Both the position numbers and the translations under genes were made by a program. The notes under the pieces were generated by a model. That model worked only from the letters and a program-made list of their open reading frames with translations, was not told where the DNA came from and searched no databases. A stretch of 64,000 nucleotides of DNA from Entonaema liquescens (Eukaryota; Ascomycota; Sordariomycetes; Xylariales; Xylariaceae), in contig CADCSX010000010.1 of NCBI GenBank assembly GCA_902805475.1, positions 558,001-622,000 of the forward strand, in the 5' to 3' direction. Positions within the stretch are counted from its first letter, which is position 1, and the number at the start of each line of letters is the position of its first letter. Below are positions 14,856 to 26,192 of the stretch, one piece after another.

Positions 14856-15000
14856 TGTTATAATATAATATAAATATAAATTAAATTATGTTATTATATT
14901 AGTTAAATTTTATAAGAGAATTTCTAAAATAGTAAATGTAGGAATATATTTAAGATATGTGGATCCTTATGTGGATCCTATGGGTCCATGTCATATGACA
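14856..15000. repeat. right LTR of element 1
   Basis: It begins TGTTATAA (the mutated form of TGTCACAG) and ends GTCATATGACA. The inner half is A/T-converted and the outer half keeps its G and C, including two GGATCC-type hexamers. TAAAC follows directly. Confidence 0.93.
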
Positions 15001-15005
15001 TAAAC
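15001..15005. repeat. target-site duplication, right copy (TAAAC)
   Basis: Exact copy of 7716-7720, next to the CA end of the right LTR. Confidence 0.93.
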
Positions 15006-16924
15006 TATGGATGCTTTGGTGCTTATATATGAGTTAGCGTTGTTAAAAGGGTATTAAAAAGGTACCTTAGCTACCTACATAGATGTTAGTGGTAGTTATT
15101 TTTGACGCCTTTCCGACTACTTCCTTACTTGTGGATTAGGTACCTATAGATGGGAACGCCCCGGATTCTTTAGAGCCATACTGGCGCCAACTGAAATGGT
15201 CCGACTCTCAGACTTTTCCTTAGGTGCTGCTGGCACATACAAGGGTGGCTCCAACTCGTCATCGGTTGTGCTTAACGTTTCTTTTCTCCTGGTAAATGGT
15301 CACCTATCTAGAGCTGGCCGCCAATCAGATAGGTAGAGCAATGCTATCCTAGCGTTGTCTTCCTCGAGGAGATATTTTAGACCTCATTTGCGCTATTTAA
15401 GCGCTTTGGCTGCAATGGCGTACTATTAGGTGCTATCCTAAATAGATCACGTCTATCAGAGGTGAGCAAATAATACTACTGTACCCTTAAGTACTGGAGC
15501 TCAGATTCTTCAATAAACCAAGAAAAATAATCCATCATATAACCGAGCAATTCGGCAAATGGTGATTGAAACTCCTGAAGTTTATGGATCGTGCTTAAGC
15601 CACATTGGTGAGGTTTACACGGATAGAGATGACGTGACTAAAGCATAGTAGCCATGGTATAAATTAAGCAAACCACAATTATCGCGTAGTCTCGTTACCT
15701 CACATCATGAATGTTTGTTGCAAATATAAATTGCTTTTATGGCGCTCTGATTGCTATGTACCTATGTATAGGGGAGATAATAGAAGAACGATATTATCTC
15801 ATCAACTAACATACGGTGCAACTATGCCCGCTTTAACAGTGAGTGATGAGTTGGATATATTGCAATTTGAATAGTTGAGAACGGCCTATTCTTTCTTTTC
15901 TAGTCGATCTCCTTAAATTAAGACTGGAAATAGGATAGGTGTAGTTGTTTATTAGTTAAGGGGACAGGACCTGTCCCTTCTTGATTTTATGCCAGGAGAA
16001 TAGAAGCGCGGACAAGAATACTGATAAGATAGGGTCCATGGTTCCGAAAGGAAAAAGGATGTCTCACAATGAAGCACACGAGGGCACCCCTTCCGATAGG
16101 GGCGCTACAATAGCCGGAGAGTTTCCACCTAAAAATACACTCTATAGAAGTTTAAAGGTTATCTATGCATAGATAGCTTTCTCTCTTAGAAATTCCAAGA
16201 CACGAGACAGCATCCCTCATAGACTTGAGTACCAATGAATCTTCCTGTTTCCTTACATGTAGAGATTAACTCTCTTTTACCATTTAGCCATCATCATAGC
16301 CTTGCGTATCAGGGGATAACCAAGCGGCCCTGGATACGAAGCCTGCGAGTATATAAATGGTGCTCATCGCCCTCACTAGAAGCTAGAAGACCAGGCATTA
16401 CTAGATTAATACCCATATCCTGGTAGTCACTCTTTGTAAGACACCAATCCTGGCATTGCGTAACCCAAAGTTGCGTTTGGTTTTGACTAATTCGTCGACT
16501 TTCAACTTGAGTGCGTAGTAGCCAGGGCTTTCTGAAGTCACCATCATCAAGGCCACGAATTATCATGAAGGGCGTATTACTAATGTATTCGCAAGGGGAT
16601 GAAGTCGATCAATAGTCTAAAGATAGCCTGCTGATTCGCGTACGACGTGGATTATAAGCCCAGGCCAAGGCCATGGCCATAGCGAGTCTTAGGTGAGCAC
16701 GTCAACTCGGAGCTCGGGATGTTTCCTATTTAGGGAGGATTCCGATCGGAATTGGGACTACGCTAATGACGACAGCAAATATGTTTCAGTGCTGAGCATT
16801 CCTTCGTATTCTCATCTTAAAATAATCTTACATCTTTTTTTTTTTTTTTTTTTTTTTTAAGAATACGCGGTTTGGAATAATCGAAGGTGTGGAATGAAAA
16901 CTGAAGATTTTCCTGATTTAAATT
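15006..16924. other. intergenic stretch with long poly-T before the MFS gene
   Basis: No gene recognised. Composition returns to mixed bases right after the LTR element. A run of 24 T lies at 16835-16858, about 67 bases before the start of the MFS transporter. Such tracts in fungal promoters exclude nucleosomes, so this may be a promoter element. Confidence 0.5.
16835..16858 (+). promoter_or_regulatory. poly(dT) tract, possible promoter element
   Basis: An uninterrupted run of 24 T sits 67 bases upstream of the ATG at 16925. Its position suits a nucleosome-depleting promoter tract, but a simple microsatellite is equally possible. The exact length may be unreliable because other homopolymers in this window show one-base errors. 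Confidence 0.35.
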
Positions 16925-18625
16925 ATGATGGGTGGTGACGAGCCGCGCCGTCGGGACTCGGATGAGGTTACTATCACCGAGACGGCCCCCTGTTGACGAA
17001 CGAGCACCCGAGAAGACCGTCGCACCGCACCAGGTTATCGGTTACATCTATCGCAAGTGTCCACGTGCCCAAGATACATAATGGGCAGACGATTGTAAAC
17101 TTGCTCTGTGTTATTATTCTTGTATCTTCATCCTCTACTGGCTTTATTGGAATACCAGAAACGCGTCTATTAGAGGACGCGGCATGTCGACAATATTATG
17201 GTCTCGATGGGAGCACGACTGATCCCATCGACGAGAAACACTGCAAGGTAAACGCGATCCAAAATAAAGTGGCATTCATCTTGGCCATCCAGAGTAGCGT
17301 CGATGCTGCAGCTGGGTTTCTTGCCGCGTTCCCCTGGGGTCTTGCAGCAGACAGGTATGTGACACGGCATAATACTCGGATTGGTAATTGGTTTAACTTC
17401 CATAAGAATCGGCCGAAAGCCTGTGGTATCCCTCGCTTTAATTGGATCTCTCCTTGGGACTCTTTGGGCCATGGCGGTGGTGTACTTCCATAATACATTT
17501 CCAATCGAGCTGATTTGGCTGAGCTCCGCGGGCAACTTCATCGGCGGCGGCAGTGCGGTCATTGCTGGAATCGTGTTGAGTATGATTGCTGATTCGACAA
17601 CTGAAGAAGAGAGGTTAGTGGCTTATGCTGTCAAGCTCAATGACAGTAACGACTAATTGATAATTAGAGCCGTTGCATTCATGCGTGTCCACGTCGCCAG
17701 TCTATGCGGAAACCTTGGAGCGCCGGCGCTCTCAGGCTTTATCATGGCGAGGGCAGGACCATGGCCGCCGATCTGGATTGCCTTTGCCGTTACCGCGCTC
17801 AGCGGGATTGCCTTTCTTTTCGTTCCGGAAACCCTGAAGCATCACCCAGATCAAGAAAACGCCCATAGGCCGGAAATAGTAGAGAACGGGGAAGAAGTTA
17901 CGGGCCTCAAGTCACGAGTATCGCATGTTATCACCCAATTCAAGGAATCACTGTCGATGCTCAAGTCCACATCCCTCATCCTCCTGCTTTTAACCGGCCT
18001 TGTCTCACCACCGGTTGTGCACTCCACACTTCAATTTATGGCGCAGTTCCTATCGAAGAGGTACGGCATTGAGCTCTACAAGACAGGTTACGTCCAATCT
18101 ACGTATGGCGCCGCGCAAGTCGTGCAAGCGCTGGTGATTTTACCGTGGCTCACGCGGTACGTTATGAAGAGCACAACACCTAAAAAGATCCGAGCGCCCG
18201 ACGAGCATCATCGAGATCTCTCCCTTGCGCGCTGGTCGTATACACTTCTAGCCATAGGAATATTCGTGCTTGGCCTAGCTCCTACGCTCTCGGGTTTCAT
18301 TTTCGGACTCATTCTCATGGCTCTTGCTTCCGGCTTCAATAGCTTGACTCGGAGTCTCATGAGTCTGTACGTCGACCCGGAGCACCGGTCACGACTTTTC
18401 AGTCTTGTCGCTATGGTCGAAGTCGTTGGTAGCGTATACGCCCAACCGTTCCTCGCCGTGCTCTTCGCGCTCGGGATGAACTTGGGTGGTGGATGGATTG
18501 GATTGCCGTATTATGGCTTGTCTATCCTCGTTGCTATTACTGCTATGCTACTGTCTTTCGTTAAGGTACCCAAGGAGGCTAGAAGTTCAGCGGCAACGCG
18601 CGAAAACAGATATGATGAAGAGTAG
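16925..18625 (+). CDS. major facilitator superfamily transporter (one-base frame break near the start)
   Basis: Exons are 16925-17354, 17407-17613 and 17668-18625, with GTATGT and GTTAGT donors and introns of 52 and 54 bp. Corrected length is 531 residues. The product is a polytopic membrane carrier with the motif-A loop between helices 2 and 3 (LAADRIGRKP), an acidic/Arg-rich cytosolic N terminus, and a large central loop before the second bundle (PETLKHHPD). Substrate is unknown; export or import of small molecules is typical of MFS_1 members. The reading frame from the tandem ATGs at 16925/16928 stops at TGA after ...ETAPC. The frame carrying the transporter opens just before, at PLLTNEHP, and has no ATG. 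One extra C in the C5 run at 16986-16990 would join them into the usual ETAPLL. This is probably a consensus error; otherwise the gene lacks its start. Confidence 0.85.
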
Positions 18626-19055
18626 ATGTCACGAAGATACACGAAACGAAAAAGAGCATATGAAATGAACCGGAACGATGGCTGCATTATATACCTAGGT
18701 AGTTACTAGACAAAGTTGATTATGGATATTTATAGATGAGGTACATAGTTCGCAGCAACGTTGGAATAGTTTTAGTCCGATTTTTTAGCAATCTTAGAAT
18801 TATTAATACACTTTTTATAGAAGAAAGCTCGAACAATTAAGAATAGGATTTCGATCACCGGGAGTTTGAAGAGACATCTTAGTTAATTCTGTTGATACTA
18901 GATATAGCATATTTGTATTCACTGCATATCTTCCTGAACGAAGTGCTGGTTAACCTGATATTCCGCCTGCCCCGTTCATATCTCTAATAAAAATTTCATA
19001 ACATCCCTCCTTGCTTGGGTATATACCATTCTCTCAAAAACTCTCAGGTAAACAA
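18626..19055. other. convergent intergenic region
   Basis: A 430-bp A+T-rich spacer lies between the ends of the MFS gene (plus) and the DUF726 gene (minus). It presumably holds both 3' UTRs and polyadenylation signals. An AATAAAAATTT string near 18986 could serve the minus or plus transcript. Nothing else seen. Confidence 0.5.
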
Positions 19056-21563
19056 TCAGTCATCGTCAATACGTAATGGCTCAATGAACGTCAACTCCCC
19101 ATCCGAGTCATTATCCACCATCCTAATCCCACCACCTTCCTCGTCCGAGTCCTCGTAATCATAGTCATAACCGTCATCATTGTGACTAGTATTCGGTACA
19201 ATGCTTGGATACGCGGGCGGCGGAGTCTCGAAAAGAGTCGCATTCGTTGACGCGGACGAAGTAGTAATAGTGGACATCCCAGAAGTACCTCTAGGCGTCT
19301 CAGTCAAGCTCGATACGGTCGATACGGTCGATACAGTCGTTGCTGTCGTTGCAGCAGTGGCCAGCCCAGCTACTACGGCAGGCCCTTTAAAATCCTTCTT
19401 TCCTTCTATCTTTGCATCCCTCACGCCCACATCGCTCTTCAATTCTAGTACATTCTTCACCGCCGGGTCAAACTTCTCATTAGGCATCGTTTCGAACTTA
19501 TCTTTCGTCGGCTTCGGCTTGTCCTCAATGTCGATCAAATTTCCCGTCTCGGCCCAGTCTTTATCGCGAAGCTCGATCTCGATCTTCCCATCATCCTTCT
19601 CGATAGCACCCGCGCCACCGCGAACGTTAGGGAACCCGCACCGCGTTAAGATCTTAGCCGTAAGTTCCGGATATCGTAGATGGCCTGTAACTTCGTTGCT
19701 GAGATCGAGGTTTTCAACTCCTTCGATTTCGTCGGAAACGGGTTGCAGTCCAGCGATGCCGAGTTGCATGCTCGTTGCGCGGTACAAGAACCCCAGAATG
19801 TAGTCGTTCTCGCTGTACACGTTGAATAGCTTGCCCGAGACCACCGTTCGCATCATCCTCCAGTACTCTGTGTTAGACGGGACCGGTGCTCCGATTAGAA
19901 CCACATTGTCTACGAGCCCGAAGGCTTTGCGTTCCGCTAGCGACCGCAAACAAGCATAGATCACACGCGCCCCTAATGAGTATCCCACTAATGTCACCGG
20001 TCGCTCTCCCTGTACCTTGTTAATCAGTGCATCTGCTAGGATTTTGCCGGCTTTTTCCGACCGGTTTCGGGCCAGACTGAACGGGTTATCAATATTGGAA
20101 GCTGAGCTTAAGAGAAAGATAGGCCACAGAGCGCCTTTCAGCGTCGCAAGCACCGTCCTCTGAAGTATCTCAGCTCTCACGGCACTCCACGCAGCAGAGC
20201 CAACAAGGCCTCTAAGCTTATCCCCGAGTGCCATCAGACTCTTCATCTCGTACCGCAGCGCAAACACCTCAGTCTCGTCGCCAAGGGCCCGCCACGGTTT
20301 CGTCACGTCTTCTTCGGTTGTGAGCCAGCCGTTAATGCCAATAGTAACGCGAAGCCTACGAGACTTCGACCCGTCCTCTTCTTTATTCGACCACCCGGCA
20401 CCCCATTCCTCCCGCAGCGGCAAGAACTTGAAATCTTCAACTTCCTTGGCGTACTGGTCGACCATGCCGCCCGTCATCTTGGCGCCGAACGCACCGAAGA
20501 TCGTGCCGACAAGCGCGCCGTTCATCCAGAAGATTCCGAGAAAACTAGCTAGCCCACCCAACCCCACGGACCCCATGAGACCACCGATAACACCCGCTAC
20601 AGCAGGCGCAGCAAGCCCTCCCGTAACACCAATGATCGCGGCACCAGCGACAGACGCCAACCCGACCTTCCAAAACCGCCCTACCTGGCCCTCCTCCCTG
20701 CGCTTCTGCGCCTCAGCCTCCGCCGACATGCCGCCGCCGCCGTTTTTCTCCGCCTTCCGCGCAGCCTCGACCATAGTGGTCGCGATCTCCGTCTCCTCAG
20801 CGTCGAGGAACGCCGGCGGGATCTCAAGCGCAGACGTGAGGTAGCAGATCAAGGTGCGCGAGTACGCCGAGTAATTACCAATGGACAGCAGCAAAATCAG
20901 CGTCGCGCTGAGGACCTCCTTGCGGTCCTCGACGGGGACCGTCGTGAGCCGCGTCGGGATGGGGTGGTACAGAGCCTGGAAGGCCGCGAGGCTGGTACTC
21001 GGGCCGGAGGAAGAGGAGGAGGAGGACCGGGGCGGCAACGTCGGGGCCGCCGTCTGCGTGGCCCTGCTGTTGTCGCCGAAACTCAGCAGGTCCTCGCCGT
21101 CGGACGGCTCTTCTCTGGTCTTGGCGCTCATCTGCTCGGCGCGCTTGCGGCGGGCGTCGACGACTTTCTGGTCGTCGGGCTTGGCCACGAGGTCCCTGAG
21201 CTTGGCGATGGTCTCATCGCGCCAGGAGTCGAAATGCAGTAGTGCCGCTTTGCGCAGTCTAAGAAGTGCGGGACTAGGCGGCGTTCTTTGTGGCCGTGGC
21301 GGTTGTGGTGGTGGTGGCGTGGAATTAGAGTCCCGACTATTGGTGCGGGGTGCGAATAGAGGCGCATCTGTTGTTTCTGAATACGGAGGTGGTGATCGAC
21401 TTGACGAAGATGAAAATGATGGTGACCCGTTAGGACTATAGGGGAGTTCGAGCTGCGATCGCATATAGGCTACAATCTCGACAACAAGGCTGTAAAATAC
21501 CTTACGCCGAGCGAGATTAAGTGCAACCCGAATAGCATCGGGCTCACTAGTAAGAGGCGCCAT
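19056..21563 (-). CDS. DUF726 / TMCO4-like membrane-associated alpha/beta hydrolase
   Basis: An intron-free frame of 835 residues. The N terminus (about 45-190) is Ser/Pro-rich with a PPPY motif. A Gly/Ala-rich hydrophobic stretch at about 300-370 looks like two or more membrane passages. The hydrolase part follows, with nucleophile elbow GYSLGAR at 527-533 (Ser529). Candidate acid and base are Asp587 (in SENDYIL) and His628 (in VTGHLRY). The C terminus is acidic (about 790-835). This arrangement is the DUF726 family (human TMCO4, yeast Mil1/Yfl034w). I recall Mil1 as a putative lipase that binds an AP-1 adaptor subunit; the enzymatic activity is inferred from the triad. The start is the first in-frame ATG, and the frame has no interruption. 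Confidence 0.9.
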   Translation of the reverse strand: MAPLTSEPDAIRVALNLARRKVFYSLVVEIVAYMRSQLELPYSPNGSPSFSSSSSRSPPPYSETTDAPLFAPRTNSRDSNSTPPPPQPPRPQRTPPSPALLRLRKAALLHFDSWRDETIAKLRDLVAKPDDQKVVDARRKRAEQMSAKTREEPSDGEDLLSFGDNSRATQTAAPTLPPRSSSSSSSGPSTSLAAFQALYHPIPTRLTTVPVEDRKEVLSATLILLLSIGNYSAYSRTLICYLTSALEIPPAFLDAEETEIATTMVEAARKAEKNGGGGMSAEAEAQKRREEGQVGRFWKVGLASVAGAAIIGVTGGLAAPAVAGVIGGLMGSVGLGGLASFLGIFWMNGALVGTIFGAFGAKMTGGMVDQYAKEVEDFKFLPLREEWGAGWSNKEEDGSKSRRLRVTIGINGWLTTEEDVTKPWRALGDETEVFALRYEMKSLMALGDKLRGLVGSAAWSAVRAEILQRTVLATLKGALWPIFLLSSASNIDNPFSLARNRSEKAGKILADALINKVQGERPVTLVGYSLGARVIYACLRSLAERKAFGLVDNVVLIGAPVPSNTEYWRMMRTVVSGKLFNVYSENDYILGFLYRATSMQLGIAGLQPVSDEIEGVENLDLSNEVTGHLRYPELTAKILTRCGFPNVRGGAGAIEKDDGKIEIELRDKDWAETGNLIDIEDKPKPTKDKFETMPNEKFDPAVKNVLELKSDVGVRDAKIEGKKDFKGPAVVAGLATAATTATTVSTVSTVSSLTETPRGTSGMSTITTSSASTNATLFETPPPAYPSIVPNTSHNDDGYDYDYEDSDEEGGGIRMVDNDSDGELTFIEPLRIDDD

Positions 21564-22105
21564 GGTAATGGCAATTGCCTAGAGTACCCAGGTATTCTTT
21601 TTCAGTTAAATCCTCATATGAATACTTTGGATTATAAACAGACTCTAACGTTATAGTGTTAGTTGTTTTTCTTTGGAATTTTTGGAATTTTGATATTAGA
21701 GGGGCTCTTTATCTTTTAAAAAGCCCCTGACTATTATTATTAGTCACGCCATGCGCATGCACATCATACATCAGCAGCATTCAGCTCGACTTTAGGCAAC
21801 CAAATTAATTTAAAACTACATTTTGTGGCACATTAATTACTAAAACTTCAAAGGTTATCTATCTAGGTGCAATCAAGGATATATTTCACAAGAAAGTTGT
21901 GAGTAATTAAATAAAGAGTTAGGTATTTATATATGAAAACTTCTAAAGGTACGATATAGTTAACTAACTAAATAAATAACTAGTAGTAACTAGTTATCAT
22001 AAAACTTTCAATCTTTTTATGTTGGCAAATTAAATATGCAAATGGTAACGAGTGACTTTAGAATGTCAGCAAATCGGCCTCACTCTGTAATACCATACCT
22101 ATGTC
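21564..22105. other. intergenic region, A+T rich
   Basis: A 542-bp spacer between the start of the DUF726 gene and the 3' end of BTA1, both on the minus strand. It must hold the DUF726 promoter and the BTA1 terminator. No specific site is convincing. Confidence 0.5.
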
Positions 22106-24721
22106 CTAGATCTGTAAAGATGTAATCTCGGACCCTACCACCGACTCCGTCTCTGGAGTCGGCGGAGGCAAGTTTTCGCGTTTGGTGCAAATCCAGCAGC
22201 TTGCATACATGTTGACACGATCGATACATTTACCTGCAGTACGCTCACCCATACATTTAGCTGAGAACCCATGACGTTCGAACTCGGCCAGGTACCAAGG
22301 CCGAAGACCTCCGGAACGCAGCATAACCCGTCCGCCCATTCGTAATGCGCGGTTGAGCTTAGCGATTTGTGCCGCCGCAGCATTTGATCCTGGATCGAAC
22401 CAGTCCATACTGTCCATAACAACAGCTACCGTCAAGGTACCAGGTGCAATGCGTGCTAGTACTTCATCGATCTCGTCAGTGTGGATGCGCAACCCATCGA
22501 ACGCCCCTGGGCGAGAGAGTCGGGCGTGCGCTTGAGGTGATAAGTAGTCCGGATGACAGCTCCGACTGAATTTGCCGTCGAGACACACTAGGTAGTACGG
22601 ATTATCTGCTGCGATGTGCGTCGTCTCTACCATTGGGTCTAGAGTGTTAACCATATATTCCCAGATGGCGTGAGAGCGAGTATTCTTAGCTCGCGCATCA
22701 GGGCCGCAGACGGCATCGGATACCGCATGATCTTCTTCAATAATCGCGAGCTGGTTCTTTGGCACTCCGAGTGCCGTCCACAGGAATGATTCTTGGCTTA
22801 CCACGAACTTGGAGACTAGGCGAGAGAGAAGTGCCGGTCGGATCTTGTTGCGCCAGATCTCACGCTGTTCGTTCAGGGTCTTGGCCGCGAGTAACTCCTT
22901 AACAGCAGATCGGCAGCCGAAAATGCGGGATATCCAGCGGAAGATGCGGATTCCATGCTTCGATCCGCCTGTATCGTACAAGCCACCCTTGGATTTGGTG
23001 AAGATGTGGTGATTGTTAAGCCAGTACTGGAATGCACGACTAGACAAATGAGGAGACATCTTCGAGATGAGTAAGGAACGGAATTCGGGATGCTTGCCCT
23101 CTCCGAAAATCTTCCAAAAGTCTTCATAAGGGAGAGAAGAAAACGCGGCCACCTTGAGCTCAAGAAGGTGGTTTTGTGTGGGGTTTAAATCAACTGCGTG
23201 GATTCTAGCAGGTCCCTGTAAGGCATAAGAAAGAAGGTTATCACCAGCACTGGTAATGGCTAACACCACATCGTCTGATTTCAGCTTAAGGATGCGCTCA
23301 TCGATGCGAGTATCTTCCCAAGTGAACGCGTAGATATACTCGTCATTGAACTGTGTATGTTTCTTGAGCTGGTCGTCATAATAAATCCTGTAGTGATGGT
23401 TCTGGTAGAAAAAGGACGGAAGAGGTAAATTCGAAGAGAGATTCACAATAGCGGCGTCAAAAGCCTTGGATCGAATCTCTGGTGTAGCCCTTTCGACTGC
23501 GCGAGATAAAGCGGCTGAGTGATTGGCGGGGTATAAGTAAGGAGACTCGGTAACCAAAGCATCCAGCTTCTCTACAATTTCGTGCGGAAGGCTAGATGAT
23601 TGAGGTTGCTTATGAGTCCCTAACCATATATAATAGGGTATTGCGCCTAAAACGTAATTCCGGTTGTTGACATTCAAAACGGTACCAAAGCTATACTCGA
23701 GATAATCACGCCTTCCAGGTTCGAGAGCAACTCGGTCAATGTCGAACCAGGCTCGCCAGAATGTTCTACCAAAGAAGTTGACATGACGGTTAACATGGCC
23801 ACCGGTATAGTTTCGGAAGCTAATGTCGACTTGAGATTGAACATAGAAGTCAACCACGCCAACTATACCATTTGGAGCCAACAGAGACGGTAGCGAGTCA
23901 ATGACCGAATAGTAGTCAGGCTATGATTTTGTGAGAAAATGGCAATCATACTAAACCAGTTCATACATACAATCATAGACAAGCTGTAAGACATGGTGAT
24001 CAAGTCGGCACCTCCATGTCTGGGTCTTTCCTGGAAAAAGTAGCTTCTGTTCGGAGAACCAGAGGAGCGTCTACCCTGATAAGAGGGTTCATAGTCCTCC
24101 AAACGGAATTTTCTTGCATCTTGGCAGATGACCTTGACGTTCTTCCACCCCAGTCTCTCGAAACGTTTGCGAGCGACTTCGCAGAGAGACGGGGAGAAAT
24201 CAACCAAGTACACGCTGTCGAAGAACTGAGCCACATCGACAAATTTGGACATGGATTCAATGTTCCAACCGGTTCCCCCACCAACCTATATTCGTGTTAG
24301 TGATACTGGTAAATCGTAGTTGGAGCTGTGGTCGAGTACGTACGTCTACCCAGACACGTCTCTTCTTCTCGCTGTCCTTTAGTGCTCGACAAGAGAGCTG
24401 GGCAGCTGCGAGAGCTAACATGTCCTCACGACCCTTTAGTAGGGCCTTCCTTGTTGCGTCATACGCACTAGCCTGCGTCTTGTAGAAACTCTCAAGGGCA
24501 TCCTGCTGGTTGCCATTGCTGTCGCCATTGTGCGGTTTGAGGAAACATGTGTAGAAGAAAAGCCACAGCGACTGTGCGAGACCAGGGTTCTCGCTATCTT
24601 TTGCTTTCTTCTTAAGTAAAGAGGCATAGCATACGCCCACTAATAGGACAACTGCTACGCCAGCAAGATATATATTTGCATGCGGGCCAGGGGGTAAGAT
24701 GTTACCACCAAGAGAAGCCAT
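22106..24721 (-). CDS. BTA1: betaine lipid (DGTS) synthase, BtaB-BtaA fusion
   Basis: Exons are 24721-24344, 24285-23971 and 23920-22106, with introns of 58 and 50 bp, giving 835 residues. It makes diacylglyceryl-trimethylhomoserine, a phosphorus-free membrane lipid, at the ER. An N-terminal membrane segment (about 15-40) precedes a SAM-dependent methyltransferase half (BtaB type) with motif I VDVGGGTGWNIE at about 124-135 and a YLVDFSPSL acidic loop. The C-terminal half is the DUF3419/BtaA 3-amino-3-carboxypropyl transferase, with ITSAGDN and AVDLNPTQ near residues 450-480. Both halves use S-adenosylmethionine: BtaA attaches the homoserine moiety to diacylglycerol and BtaB trimethylates it. 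In other fungi the pathway rises under phosphate limitation; I see no convincing Pho4-type CACGTG site upstream. Splice phases join exactly and all motifs are intact. Confidence 0.93.
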
Positions 24722-26192
24722 GATACTCTCTCATTGCTTGAGGAATGAGAGTAGGATGTTGAAATTCCTTGTACGTGTTGAATTGGATCACAGCAATCGG
24801 TAAGAGTATCTAATAGGAAAAACAGGGAGGGAAACGAAGAGATCAATGGTTGAATATAAGGTAATATATATGAGAGTTCTTGGTACTAATCACCCCCCTT
24901 TTTACCAGCGGAAAAGCTCTGGGTACTTGCATTTTGAGTTACCTCATGACCAAGAGAAGTACTTACATACATGCATGGTGAGTAGGATTTAATGCTATTA
25001 ATCTGACAGTTAGATAGGTATACGTATAAGTGTATACACATGCAGAAGGTAGTAAGGGTAGTAAGAATACCTGAATTATTTGCCTCCACATGCATGGGCA
25101 AAGACGCATGTAGAAAATGCATGTTAAAAAAAAAGGACCCTGAACTTTGTGCCCCACAAGCGAGGAAAACCCCAGCAGCATAATAAAAGTTTAGGCATGT
25201 TCATAATGACGGGTTACGGTTGTCTTAGCCAATCATTTGGACCACATGTCTGAGCCTTATGGGAAACGAATACTTACACAGCATCGCCCGAGACTCATCC
25301 ACGCTAAACATGTTCAAACTCTGCTCGTACAATGGGTGCAGGATAGCGTTGTTTGAGAGGATAACTATTCGCGCTAGCCGCCCAAGTCGGGTGGCGTACA
25401 GGTTGATGTGCAGCGTTGTCAAAAGTCTCAGCGAATGGTATACTTGAATCGATATTGGTTATGAATACGAAGGTGAATATAGGCTTGATGTATCATATAC
25501 ACTCTCTTGATTGAATTCCGGGTTCTTACGATCGGCATTGGATTTCCTGCAGCAATCCACAGGAACTAAAAGTCAAATGATACCCTGTACCTTGCTGTAA
25601 GGGAGTATGTATAAAGCCGTTCCTCGCTGATTCATCCGGATTGATATTTAGTTCCATCATACTGCGATTATCGAAATATTAGTTACGTTAGCTAGCCGAC
25701 ATTTAGACTTGTCCGAGGTGCCAACGGCCTAGAATTTGTTTCGGCCTATAAATATGCCCAGAATTATGCACCCACGTGCTAAATTGTTATGATAAGAATG
25801 GGCGACGACGCTTAAGTTAGGTAAACCCGACATTCGCAGCAGGCCCTGTGTACTATCAGTTTAGAAAACATGACATGGTTGCTCGCAAAGACCGGGTATT
25901 TGATAAGATCTGCAGCACCGGTATAAGAACCATCGAAACGCGGGCAGTCCAATTGTAGACATCTATTAAAGTATCCAGGATGATTTATCTGCCAAGACCC
26001 GGGGATGCTTGTAGCCACTGGCCACCAAACGAAGTGTGTTCCACAGCATCTGTAAACGAATTTTGAGCGGCTCAAGTCGCAGCTTTCACAGTCCCGCCTA
26101 TAAGAACGGATCCCGTATCGAGCTTCCGGCAGGTTACCCAAGTTTCACTTTTGCTGCGAGAAGCCGTGTTCGACCGTTTCAATGTCCAGTCG
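24722..26192. other. intergenic region upstream of BTA1
   Basis: About 1.47 kb with no recognisable gene. A 109-codon minus frame at 25812-26141 is cysteine-rich but starts at TTG and has no family resemblance, so it was not called. The right end holds the 3' part of the AlaX transcript. Confidence 0.5.

Larger units (their letters stand above)
7721..15000. mobile_element. RIP-degenerated LTR retrotransposon, element 1
   Basis: This 7280-bp unit is bounded by two gap-free 145-bp direct repeats that begin TG and end CA (in the less mutated copy of each end). A perfect TAAAC duplication flanks them. The interior (7866-14855) is almost pure A/T, with stops in every frame. The repeats differ at 37 positions, all transitions, which is the mark of repeat-induced point mutation in Pezizomycotina. 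The longest open frame inside (13873-14091) encodes only Asn/Ile/Lys/Leu/Tyr-rich sequence and is not a gene. Neither the coding strand nor the superfamily (gypsy or copia) could be decided by eye. Confidence 0.93.

Noticed and set aside
25812..26141. 109-codon cysteine-rich frame on the minus strand
   Set aside because: It starts at TTG with no useful ATG and no recognisable cysteine pattern; it is probably chance in the region downstream of AlaX.
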